Source: Methylobacillus flagellatus KT (lineage in GTDB: Bacteria > Pseudomonadota > Gammaproteobacteria > Burkholderiales > Methylophilaceae). Taken from it: a stretch of DNA of 64,000 nucleotides. Within the stretch, counting starts at the first letter, position 1, and each line of letters opens with the position of its first letter. Below the pieces are notes generated by a model. The model was not told the DNA's origin, did not search any database, and saw only the letters and a program-made list of their open reading frames with translations. The position numbers were made by a program, and so were the translations under genes. The stretch is from the NCBI RefSeq assembly GCF_000013705.1, contig NC_007947.1, positions 2,728,001 through 2,792,000 of the forward strand, in the 5' to 3' direction. This document shows positions 9,813-18,167 of this stretch, in pieces.

Positions 9813-11724
9813 TCATTCTTCCCGATTTGCTGATGGCTTCTTTTTACCTTTGATGCCATCCACAACCAGCACATAGAACAAGGGCACGAAGAAAATGGCG
9901 AGGAAGGTTGCAGTGAGCATGCCCCCTACGACACCTGTACCAATGGAGTGCTGGCTGCCGCTACTGGGGCCATTGGCAAGAGCCATTGGCAGTACACCAA
10001 ACAAGAAAGCGATTGATGTCATGATGATGGGGCGCAGCCTGAGACGGGCAGCTTCAATCGCAGCATCCACTGTAGTTTTGCCATGCTTATCTCGTAGCTC
10101 CTTGGCGAACTCGACGATCAGGATCGCGTTCTTGGCAGCCAGGCCCATGGTCGTGAGCAAGCCAACCTGGAAAAATACGTCAGCAGAGATTCCGCGCAAC
10201 ATGGTGGCCGCCACAGCGCCAATAATCCCCAATGGAACCACCATCATGACGGCGACAGGAACGGACCAGCTCTCATAAAGTGCAGCAAGGCAAAGGAATA
10301 CAATCAAGGCGGACAGTAGGAAAAGCACTGTCGTCTGCGACCCTGCTTCGCCCTCCTCATAAGAAAGACCGGTGTATGCCAGGCCGATGCCTGGGGGCAT
10401 TTCATGCATGATGCGTTCCACAGAAGCCAAGGCTTCACCAGTGCTGAATCCTGGTGCAGGCTGACCAACAATCTCCACGGAAGATACGCCATTGAAGCGT
10501 TCCAGCTTGGGAGAGCCATATATCCAGCGGCCTGATGCAACAGCCGAGAAAGGAACCATTTCCCCACTATTGCTCCGTACGAACCACTTGTTGAAATCTT
10601 CCGGCGAGATGCGAGAGCTGCTGACACCTTGTATAAAGACTTTCTTGACGCGACCACGGTCTATGAAATCATTGACGTAAGCCGAACCCCAGGCCACCGA
10701 CATGGTTTGATTGATTTCCGCAAGGCTGACCTGTTGAGCCCTGGCCCGCTCTTCATCAATCAATATTTCATACTGTGGTTCATCATTCAGGCCATTGGGG
10801 CGCACCAGGGCGAGTTTGGGATCCTGTGAAGCCAGCTGCAAGAACTTGTCTCTCGCCTGCATTAAGACCTCATGGCCCAAGCCGGCCTGATCCTGCAGGA
10901 AAATATCAAAGCCGGATGAGTTCCCGAGCTCAAGAATAGAGGGAGGAACAATAGGAATGATGGTAGCGTCCTTGATCTTCTTGAAATCCTCGAAGGCCCT
11001 CAATGCTAACGCCTGCACCTTTTTACTGGTCTCTTTACGGTCGGCGAAATCAAAGAACTCAATAAATGCGATACCGGAGTTCTGTCCATTCCCTGCGAAG
11101 TTGAAGCCTCGGACGGTGAATACGCTTTTTACCATATCCCCCTCTTTCGACATCAGGTGTTCCCGCACCTGATCGAGCACAGCTTCAGTACGTTCTGCAC
11201 TAGAATTCGGAGGCAGTGTCACCTGCATCATCATCACGCCCTGATCCTCCTCCGGCAGGAAACCGCTCGGCAGATTGGTGAGCATCACCCCCAGCCCCCC
11301 CAACGATGGCAAGATAGATCACAAAGACAATGCTGCGGTTTTTAAGGGTTTTTTTCACGGCTCCTTGATAGCCATGACTGCCGCGTTCGAACACCCGATT
11401 GAACCATCTGAACGGCGCCCACACATGTCCCGAGCCATGATTAGCCTTGAGCAAGGTGGCACATAGCATGGGTGTGAAGAAAATCGCCACCAGTACCGAA
11501 AAAGCCATGGCAGCAACAATCGTGATGGAGAATTGCCGATAAATCACCCCAGTAGAGCCTGAAATGAATGCCATTGGCAAGAACACCGCACTAATCACCA
11601 CGCCAATGCTGATCAAGGCGCCTTGAATCTGATCCATGGATTTACGTGCTGCTTCCTTGGCACTCAGGCCTTCCTGCGTCATGAGTCGTTCTACGTTTTC
11701 CACGACGACAATGGCATCATCAAC
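9813..11724 (-). pseudogene. RND multidrug pump, C-terminal fragment with frameshift
   Basis: This is the C-terminal 60% of an AcrB/TtgH-like proton-driven inner membrane pump. It begins (right to left) at [15 protein letters not shown], the middle of transmembrane helix 4, and runs to the normal C-terminus. A second lesion is present: a run of seven C at 11295-11301 where six would keep the frame. With six, [20 protein letters not shown] is continuous; with seven, translation leaves the frame at AIVGGAGG. The fragment upstream of that point reads to 11200 in the wrong frame. The N-terminal half of the same gene is at 25534-26753 on the other side of the inserted element. A sequencing error in the homopolymer cannot be excluded. 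Confidence 0.93.
11719..11724. repeat. Target-site duplication, left copy (ATCAAC)
   Basis: ATCAAC borders the left end of the mobile element and recurs at 25534-25539 on its right border. On the coding strand it is GTTGAT, the codons for Val406-Asp407 of the pump. Joining the flanks through one copy gives an uninterrupted pump sequence. Confidence 0.88.
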
Positions 11725-11860
11725 CGCGAAATTGCATCCCCACTGCTCACCTAATTTCATTCCATACTTCTCAGTAATTGCATAAGGTAATGCGCATCGA
11801 TTTCATCTTTACTATTCACCAATTGCATGTGGCTGCTCAGCAATTGCATCATAGTGCTCA
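11725..11860. repeat. Left end of the element with repeated TGCTCA motifs
   Basis: The left terminus starts CGCGAAATTGCAT and contains four related motifs: TGCTCACCTAATTTCAT at 11744, TTCTCAGTAATTGCAT at 11768, TGCTCAGCAATTGCAT at 11834 and TGCTCAGCAGC at 11855. Related motifs in inverted orientation occur at the right end. Clusters of short repeats at both ends are typical transposase-binding arrays, known for IS21-family and Tn7-like elements. The 67 bases from 11861 to the istB stop hold nothing else recognised. Confidence 0.65.
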
Positions 11861-11927
11861 GCAGCACCCGAGTAATCAGTGAATTTTTAAGTGACGCCAA
11901 GACACACCGCCCTAGCGTCTTACCCCA

Positions 11928-12671
11928 TCAGTCCTTTGCTCTACTCTTTCGCATAGAGTCTCCATTCAAATGAATATGGTGCGCAGAATGTACAATGCGA
12001 TCCAGTATCGCATCGGCAACCGTAGGATCCCCCAGTAATGAATACCAGTTATCAGTCGGATATTGGCTGGTAATAACCAGAGGGCCTGTGCGCAACCGGT
12101 CACGTTCATCGACAATTGAAAATAGTGTTCTGGCTACCAGAGCGTCAAATGGCATTAGCCCCAAGTCATCAATCACCAGGATGGCAGCCTTGACCAATCT
12201 TCCTTTCAGTTGGGGCAATGAGCCAGTTGCCTCTGCAATAATAATTTCTTCAGCAATTTGATTGGAGGAACGGTAGATTGCTGATAACCCTACACGGCAC
12301 CCCTGAACGGCTAATGCGCATGCGACCCAACTTTTACCGGTACCTGTGGCGCCGGTAAAGATGATGTGCCTGCATTGACGTACCCAATCGCAACTGGCCA
12401 ATACTGCAAACAGCCCTTTTTCCAGTCCACGCGATTCGCGGAAATCTACATCTTCCAGGCAGGCAGAGGGATACCGCAACTTGGCCACTTTAAGCAAGCG
12501 ATTCAATCGCCGACTTTCGCGGGAGGACACTTCACTGTCAACCAGAATGCCCATCTGCTCTTCAAATGTCAGACTGCGGAATGCTGGCTGCCCGAGATTG
12601 ACTTGCAACGCATCTGCCATACCCGGTAGTTTCAGCTCCCTTAATTTCGATAGGGTTTGTTGTGTCATCAT
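11928..12671 (-). CDS. istB: IS21-family helper ATPase IstB
   Basis: This 247-residue AAA+ protein has Walker A GATGTGKS at 107-114 and Walker B ILVIDDLG near 164-171. It matches IstB, the DnaA-like ATPase that selects target DNA and activates the IstA transposase in IS21-family elements. It is a normal length for the family and appears intact. Its ATG overlaps the istA stop (ATGA), so the two are translationally coupled. It is the leftmost gene of the element and is read toward its left end. Confidence 0.93.
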   Translation of the reverse strand: MMTQQTLSKLRELKLPGMADALQVNLGQPAFRSLTFEEQMGILVDSEVSSRESRRLNRLLKVAKLRYPSACLEDVDFRESRGLEKGLFAVLASCDWVRQCRHIIFTGATGTGKSWVACALAVQGCRVGLSAIYRSSNQIAEEIIIAEATGSLPQLKGRLVKAAILVIDDLGLMPFDALVARTLFSIVDERDRLRTGPLVITSQYPTDNWYSLLGDPTVADAILDRIVHSAHHIHLNGDSMRKSRAKD

Positions 12672-14224
12672 TCTTTTTCTCCGATACTTTGTTTGTAGTA
12701 ATCACGGCCACGTAAATTGGCGTGGCTAGCTTGTGCTTCAGTTTTTGAGGGTTGCTCTGGTCGTTGATCCACCTTGCTACGGAAAATAGACAGGATGCTG
12801 GAGTGGGTAACAGAGTTGATCCGGATGGCGTACTCGCATACTGCCTCCAGCCTCTCCACACCGTATTGACGGCCTAGCTTCTGGATTGCACATGCGGTGC
12901 GTATTCCATTCGCCAGATGGCGACTTTCCAGCAGATGCTGTTGGAATACCTTTTCGGTTGCCATGCCAACACTTTTTGACCATTGCAGCAATTGATCCGG
13001 ACCACCTTCAAGATAGGCAATATGGTTTGGTGACCTATGTTGCGGATGGGTGGTATAAACGCCGGGAAGATTGGATAACACATGTGACGCAACCCGCATC
13101 CCGTTATGAATGATCTCTATGGTTTTCGAGCTGGCACGGATATCTACAAAGCTATGAGCAAGTGCATACGGCACTGAGTAGTAATGACCATCATGGAGTA
13201 CGTGGTAGTTATCACCGACCCGCACCTTGAGCCGCCAGGCGGCATATTCATAGGCAGTATCAGGCAGCGGCTTTAACGCAGGCTCGTCCAGCATTTCATA
13301 GCGCTGCTGACGCGAAGTTTTGTACGCCTTCATTTCCCGATGGTTGAGTATTTCCAATAGCCTCAGGATTTCGGTATTGGCTTCTTCCAGTGAGTAGAAT
13401 TGCCGATGACGAAGTGCTGCCAGAATCCAGCGCTGGACGATCTGTACCGATACTTCTACTGAGCCCTTATCATCCGGTTTGCGCGAGCGTGCCGGCAGTA
13501 TTGCGGTACCGTAATGCTCGGCAAACTCGGCATAGGTAGGATTGATCAGTGGTCCGCTGCGGGTGATTTTGGTCACGGCGGACTTGAGGTTGTCCGGGGT
13601 GATGATGCGCGGTACCCCGCCGAAATATTCCAGCATCTTGACGTTGCAGAGTATCCAGTCTGGGATGGTTTGGGACCAGACTGCCATAGAGAAAGAGTAG
13701 CTTGAGGCACCCAACGTAGCCACGAATACCTGGGCACGTCGTACCTCATGGTTATCGGGGTTATAAATCGGTAAAGTGCGTCCGGCAAAATCGACAAATA
13801 TGGACTCACCGGGATAATGGATTTTGCGCATACTGACGCGCTGCTTTTTCAGCCATTTACGATAGATGCGTGTTGCCTGTGGGTAGGAAACGCCATCACG
13901 ATGGTCTGTATGCCATTCTTCCCACAACAAACGTAACGTCACATCCTTGTCGCGCTCCATTTCCATATGCCATAGCAGGCAATCTGGATAAGGTCGATTT
14001 GACTGTATTGGTTTTGGTTTGTTGATAAAGGCGGCCAGAAAGGCATCGTCGTCTAGTGTTTTAAGCTCATCCCATGACATTCCCAACATCGGCAGTTGAG
14101 ATGCGATCTTGTTGACAGAGCCGGATGCAACCTCAAGCATGTTAGCGATCTGGCGGTTCGATAAATTGCTGTTTACGCATAATAGGCGCACGATTTCACG
14201 GCGCTTGAAAATGGGTATTGCCAT
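12668..14224 (-). CDS. istA: IS21-family DDE transposase IstA
   Basis: The 518-residue protein has an N-terminal helix-turn-helix (about residues 5-45, LSNRQIANMLEVASGSVNKIAS), an integrase core with Asp145 (IFVDFAG), Asp211 (ITPDNLK) and Glu257 (DKGSVEVSV), and a C-terminal beta/basic region. These are the DDE residues of IS21-family transposases. Length and motifs are complete, so it may be active. It overlaps istB by four bases. In a plain IS21 copy the right terminal repeat would lie just upstream of istA. I find no such repeat at 14225-14376, and the nearest matching repeats are at 25.46-25.53 kb. Confidence 0.93.
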   Translation of the reverse strand: MAIPIFKRREIVRLLCVNSNLSNRQIANMLEVASGSVNKIASQLPMLGMSWDELKTLDDDAFLAAFINKPKPIQSNRPYPDCLLWHMEMERDKDVTLRLLWEEWHTDHRDGVSYPQATRIYRKWLKKQRVSMRKIHYPGESIFVDFAGRTLPIYNPDNHEVRRAQVFVATLGASSYSFSMAVWSQTIPDWILCNVKMLEYFGGVPRIITPDNLKSAVTKITRSGPLINPTYAEFAEHYGTAILPARSRKPDDKGSVEVSVQIVQRWILAALRHRQFYSLEEANTEILRLLEILNHREMKAYKTSRQQRYEMLDEPALKPLPDTAYEYAAWRLKVRVGDNYHVLHDGHYYSVPYALAHSFVDIRASSKTIEIIHNGMRVASHVLSNLPGVYTTHPQHRSPNHIAYLEGGPDQLLQWSKSVGMATEKVFQQHLLESRHLANGIRTACAIQKLGRQYGVERLEAVCEYAIRINSVTHSSILSIFRSKVDQRPEQPSKTEAQASHANLRGRDYYKQSIGEKE

Positions 14225-14376
14225 GACTACTCCTCACAGCTGCCGGCATGGATGCGATCAGCTGCATGATTAAAGAGTGTGGTTGGTGTTCGGATAAACT
14301 GAGGCCTCGGCCTTGACAGCCGATTTAGGAGCGTAGACAATAAAGTCATCAAGGGTGCAATCTTGAGGTTTTGCCG

Positions 14377-14408
14377 AAAGGCTTGGGTCCACATAACCCA
14401 AGCCTTTT
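14377..14408. terminator. Intrinsic terminator between istA and the AlpA-like gene
   Basis: AAAGGCTTGGGT and ACCCAAGCCTTT pair perfectly (12 bp) around a 7-base loop, CCACATA, and end in a short T run. It lies downstream of the minus-strand AlpA-like gene and upstream of istA, so it would isolate istAB from read-through. The rest of 14225-14468 shows no gene. Confidence 0.75.
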
Positions 14409-14468
14409 GCGCTTCTGGGCCTGGCTAAAGCTTGCAGCTATGGTCCCATCATGATTTCCTTCTCATCA

Positions 14469-14729
14469 TTATTGATTTGCAATGTTTTTATCTTGACCAT
14501 CACTGCCACTCTTAGCGCGGCTTGCAAGCCCGGCACGTTCCGATAGCCATTTTTCCACTTCGGTGGATAGGAATAAGCGGCACCTTCCCACACGGAATGA
14601 GGGAGGCATTGGCAAGCCCAGGCTCAACCGGTTGCGACCAGTGTTTTCGTTTATCTTCAGAATCCTGCAAACGTCATTCAAAGTCATGGTTTCCACAATG
14701 GCTTCTCCATAAAAAACCCGAAACATCAC
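14469..14729 (-). CDS. AlpA/excisionase-like helix-turn-helix protein
   Basis: This 86-residue protein has the pattern of small MerR-type helix-turn-helix regulators of the AlpA/excisionase group: MTLNDVCRILKINENTGRNR, then a wing with FRVGRCRLFLSTEVEKWL. Such proteins activate or steer recombination of integrative elements. Three starts are possible (14729, 14726 and Met15 at 14687); the last gives the usual compact domain. It is divergent from the unknown 351-residue gene, with 65 bases between. No tyrosine recombinase is found nearby, so its partner may be istAB, or it may be a relic of another element. Confidence 0.72.
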   Translation of the reverse strand: MMFRVFYGEAIVETMTLNDVCRILKINENTGRNRLSLGLPMPPSFRVGRCRLFLSTEVEKWLSERAGLASRAKSGSDGQDKNIANQ

Positions 14730-14794
14730 GATGGGACATACTAGGAAATTTTGATAAGGTGTTGCTAGTCTCTGTTTTGGACACTTGATTCCAA

Positions 14795-15850
14795 ATGCCT
14801 CTATATCTTGATTCGTCTGTGATCGAAGCTAGTTTCAGTGAGCCGGTGGCGGAAGCCATGTTGGCAATCAAAGCTGTCATGGACGGCAAGCCAGTAACAC
14901 CTAGCTTGGCGGCACGCCTCATAAAAGATCATCTATTGCCGCTCATTGCGCTTGAGTATCGTGATGTATTCACTGCCGGTAAGGCTCCCAGCTGGGATGA
15001 CATTGCACATGCTTACCCGACATTGGTTTTCTGTAGCGAAGGACAGAAGGGAATACTGACCGAGGTAGCAAGCGCGATTAATGCAATCTGGACGTATACG
15101 AAATCGCCGCCCCGTGATGTTGTGATATCAGACTTGATTGAAGTCAGTCACTTCTTTCACCTGTGCGATCATCTTAAGATTCCGGTGAAGCACTTGCGTT
15201 ACCAGCATGGCACATCTTTTGATCTGTTCCGATTCTGCAAATACTGCTGGCGCCGACCGGTGCCCGGGCGGTCTATCTGTCCCGTGCATACATTGGGCAG
15301 CAATCATGTCAGTGGTATCGGGCCTCATTCGGAAACAAACCATCATAGTGATCTGGGGTTTCTGGAATATAAGGAAGGTAAGCGCCAACGAGAACGTTTC
15401 GATGCAGCCTTAAACGATATCCTGACGCGGGAGGTCATGGAATTTCATGATAGCAATTTCACTGCACAGATTTTGTTGCCCGCGGCAGGCATCAAGGACT
15501 GGCTGGCATTGCGCAGACCACATCTGCGAGCAGCGCTTGCACTTGAATGGGAATCGGCAACGGATACAATCCTGATTGATACTTTAATAAACGCCCTGCA
15601 TAACCCGGGCAGGATGGCTTTCTCAGTACAGCAAGCTTATGTCCATGCGAATACCCTGTTCAGAAATCACCCCATCCTGCTTTGGCCGATGTTACTACGT
15701 GCAGAGGCTTGGTTAGTCGCTAGGCAAAAACGACATAGCAATTGGGGTGGAAAAAGAAAGAAGGCGGGAAGGAAGAAAACCATACCAGCTATTGATGTGT
15801 CAAATTTCTGTAGCTACATAAAGAATTCACACATTTTGAGTTGGTGGTGA
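14795..15850 (+). CDS. Unknown protein with CxxC...CxxH zinc-finger-like motif
   Basis: I do not recognise this 351-residue protein. Visible features are a CxxC-x10-CxxH group (Cys148, Cys151, Cys162, His165; FCKYCWRRPVPGRSICPVH) compatible with a zinc knuckle, a helical C-terminal half, and a basic tail GGKRKKAGRKK near residue 325. The last ~20 residues look unrelated and may be a read-through beyond an ancestral end. It is the only plus-strand gene in the left two-thirds of the element, divergent from the AlpA-like gene and convergent with the metal ATPase, 14 bases away. Position and zinc motif loosely recall TniQ-type transposition accessory proteins, but that is speculation. The start at 14795 lacks a strong ribosome site. 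Confidence 0.6.
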   Translation: MPLYLDSSVIEASFSEPVAEAMLAIKAVMDGKPVTPSLAARLIKDHLLPLIALEYRDVFTAGKAPSWDDIAHAYPTLVFCSEGQKGILTEVASAINAIWTYTKSPPRDVVISDLIEVSHFFHLCDHLKIPVKHLRYQHGTSFDLFRFCKYCWRRPVPGRSICPVHTLGSNHVSGIGPHSETNHHSDLGFLEYKEGKRQRERFDAALNDILTREVMEFHDSNFTAQILLPAAGIKDWLALRRPHLRAALALEWESATDTILIDTLINALHNPGRMAFSVQQAYVHANTLFRNHPILLWPMLLRAEAWLVARQKRHSNWGGKRKKAGRKKTIPAIDVSNFCSYIKNSHILSWW

Positions 15851-15864
15851 CTTACAGTGGAGAT

Positions 15865-18111
15865 TCAGGGGCAGTTCTGGCTGCTGCTGCGTAGCAGACG
15901 AAGTCCATTAAATACCACGATCAGACTTGCGCCCATGTCGGCAAATACGGCCATCCATAGTGTGGCTGCTCCTATTACAGCAAGCACCAGAAACACAACC
16001 TTGATACTCAAGGCAATGAAAATGTTCTGTTTCAGAATAGCGGCGGTTTTCATGCTCAGTCGAATAAACTGCGGAATCTTGCGTAAATCGTCATCCATTA
16101 ATGCCACATCCGCTGTTTCCAGCGCTGTATCGGTGCCAGCAGCACCCATGGCGAAACCGATACTGGATTTGGCTAATGCAGGCGCATCGTTGATACCGTC
16201 GCCTACCATACCTACCGTTTCATAACTTGCCAGCTCAGCATTAATGACAGCCAGCTTATCTTCGGGCAGTAAATTGCCTCGCGCATCGTCTATACCCACT
16301 GATTTGGCGATCACATTTGCCGTCAGGTCATTGTCACCAGTTAGCATCAGGGTACGTATACCCAGTGCGTGCAGCTCTATAATGGCCTGGCGGCTGGTTT
16401 CGCGAATTGTATCCGCCACACCAATCACCGCAAGCGGGGTTGCTTCGCTGCAAATGACGACAGCGGTTTTGCCTTCGCTTTCCAGTCTGCTCAATATACT
16501 TTCCGTCGTAGCATTGCATATGCCCAGCTCTTCGACTAGACGGTGGTTACCCAGGTAAAACCATTGATCTGCAATTCGGCCTTTTACACCGCGGCCGGTG
16601 ATGGCTTCGAAGTCGCTGACTTCGTCCAGTACAACCGCGCCTGCTTGTGCTTTCCAGTAGACACTGACGGCGGTTGAAACCGGATGGTCGGAGCGTTCTG
16701 CCAATGCGGCTGCCAATTTCAGGCTGTCTTTCTGCTCGCCGCTCAATGCCACTAGGTCAGTGACCACCGGTTTTCCTTGGGTGATGGTGCCGGTTTTATC
16801 CAGAGCCAACGATTTCAGCTTGCGTCCTTCTTCAAGATAGACGCCGCCCTTAATCAGAATACCCACTTTAGCCGCCGCTGCCAGTCCGCTCACAATCGTC
16901 ACCGGCGTTGAAATCACTAATGCACAAGGGCAAGCAATGACTAATAGTATTAGCGCCTTATATACCCATGGCAGCCAAGGCAGTGAGAATGCGAGCGGTG
17001 GTACGATGGCGATACTGAGTGCAAGGATAAATACAATAGGCGTATATATCTTGGAAAAATCGTCCACAAAGCGTTGCGTGGGGGCTCGGCCACCTTGCGC
17101 GTCTTCAACCGCACGGATGATGCGTGACAAAGTAGAGTCAGTTTGTGCAGCAGTGATGCGATACTCAAAAGAACCGGTTTCATTGATGGTGCCTGCAAAC
17201 ACCTTGTCACCGATCGCTTTAGAAACCGGCATGCTTTCTCCAGTGATCGGTGCCTGATTGACGGCAGATTGTCCTTTGGTCAATTCACCATCCAACGCTA
17301 TCCGCTCGCCTGGTCCCACGCGCGCTATTGATCCGACCATTATCGTTGCCGCCTCCATTTCTTTCCATGTACCGTCTTCCTGTAATACATGGGCTTTGTC
17401 AGGGGTCATTTCCAGCAAACCGCGTATGGCATTGCGTGCACGGTCTAGGGATAGCGCTTCTATCATCTCGGCCAATGTAAAAAGCACCATCACCATGGCG
17501 GCTTCCGGCCATTGCCCGATAATCACCGCACCGGTAACAGCAATCGCCATCAGTGCATTGATGTTCAGATTGCGGTTTTTGAGCGCGATCCAGCCTTTAA
17601 TATAGGTGCCGGTGCCACTGCTTGCAATTGCACACAGGGAGAGGGCAATTACTGGCCAGGATTTGTCCGTGCCAGTGCTCCAGGCAATAACTTCAGCAAG
17701 TATTGCGGCTACGCCGCCGAGGCCTAATAACCACCATCTTTTGTGCGAGTTTGGCGCTGGCATTTCTGCGGATGCGCTTGACCCCAAGGTCCTGGCTATC
17801 GGCACCGCATGCATGCTGATGGCTATCAGTGCCTGCTGGATTAGCTCTGGCTGATCTAGCGTATGTGTAACGGTGAGTTTGCGCTGCATTAGATTGAAAT
17901 CCAGTTTTTCAATCCCATCCATGGGTAACAGTTTGCTGCGAATCAAGGCCTCTTCGGTCGGACAATCCATGTTGTCAATAGTGAAGATGCTTTGCGAACT
18001 GCTGCCATGCGGAGTCTCTATCGCTGGCCCCATGTCAGGTTTAGCCACTGTGGGCTGTGAATTTGACGGATTAGCGTGATTGCAACATTGGTGTTCCTGG
18101 TCCGACGTCAT
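15865..18111 (-). CDS. Zn/Cd/Pb-exporting P-type ATPase
   Basis: The 748-residue P1B-type ATPase pumps soft divalent metals from the cytoplasm to the periplasm. Seen: a His/Cys-rich N-terminus (EHQCCNH), a metal-binding domain with NMDCPTEE at 47-54, the TGES actuator motif at 290-293, the membrane CPC at 394-396, the phosphorylation site DKTGT at 438-442, and a hinge GDGIND near the C-terminus. MDCPTEE and CPC place it with ZntA/CadA rather than copper pumps. The ATG follows AGGAAAACATC. It is the last gene of czcI-czcC-czcB-czcA-ATPase on the element and lies 56 bases after czcA. It would supply periplasmic metal to the Czc pump, which sends it across the outer membrane. Confidence 0.92.
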   Translation of the reverse strand: MTSDQEHQCCNHANPSNSQPTVAKPDMGPAIETPHGSSSQSIFTIDNMDCPTEEALIRSKLLPMDGIEKLDFNLMQRKLTVTHTLDQPELIQQALIAISMHAVPIARTLGSSASAEMPAPNSHKRWWLLGLGGVAAILAEVIAWSTGTDKSWPVIALSLCAIASSGTGTYIKGWIALKNRNLNINALMAIAVTGAVIIGQWPEAAMVMVLFTLAEMIEALSLDRARNAIRGLLEMTPDKAHVLQEDGTWKEMEAATIMVGSIARVGPGERIALDGELTKGQSAVNQAPITGESMPVSKAIGDKVFAGTINETGSFEYRITAAQTDSTLSRIIRAVEDAQGGRAPTQRFVDDFSKIYTPIVFILALSIAIVPPLAFSLPWLPWVYKALILLVIACPCALVISTPVTIVSGLAAAAKVGILIKGGVYLEEGRKLKSLALDKTGTITQGKPVVTDLVALSGEQKDSLKLAAALAERSDHPVSTAVSVYWKAQAGAVVLDEVSDFEAITGRGVKGRIADQWFYLGNHRLVEELGICNATTESILSRLESEGKTAVVICSEATPLAVIGVADTIRETSRQAIIELHALGIRTLMLTGDNDLTANVIAKSVGIDDARGNLLPEDKLAVINAELASYETVGMVGDGINDAPALAKSSIGFAMGAAGTDTALETADVALMDDDLRKIPQFIRLSMKTAAILKQNIFIALSIKVVFLVLAVIGAATLWMAVFADMGASLIVVFNGLRLLRSSSQNCP

Positions 18112-18167
18112 GATGTTTTCCTTGATAAGCGCTTATTTCAGAGCTACCTGCCTTAGCAGGTAGACGA

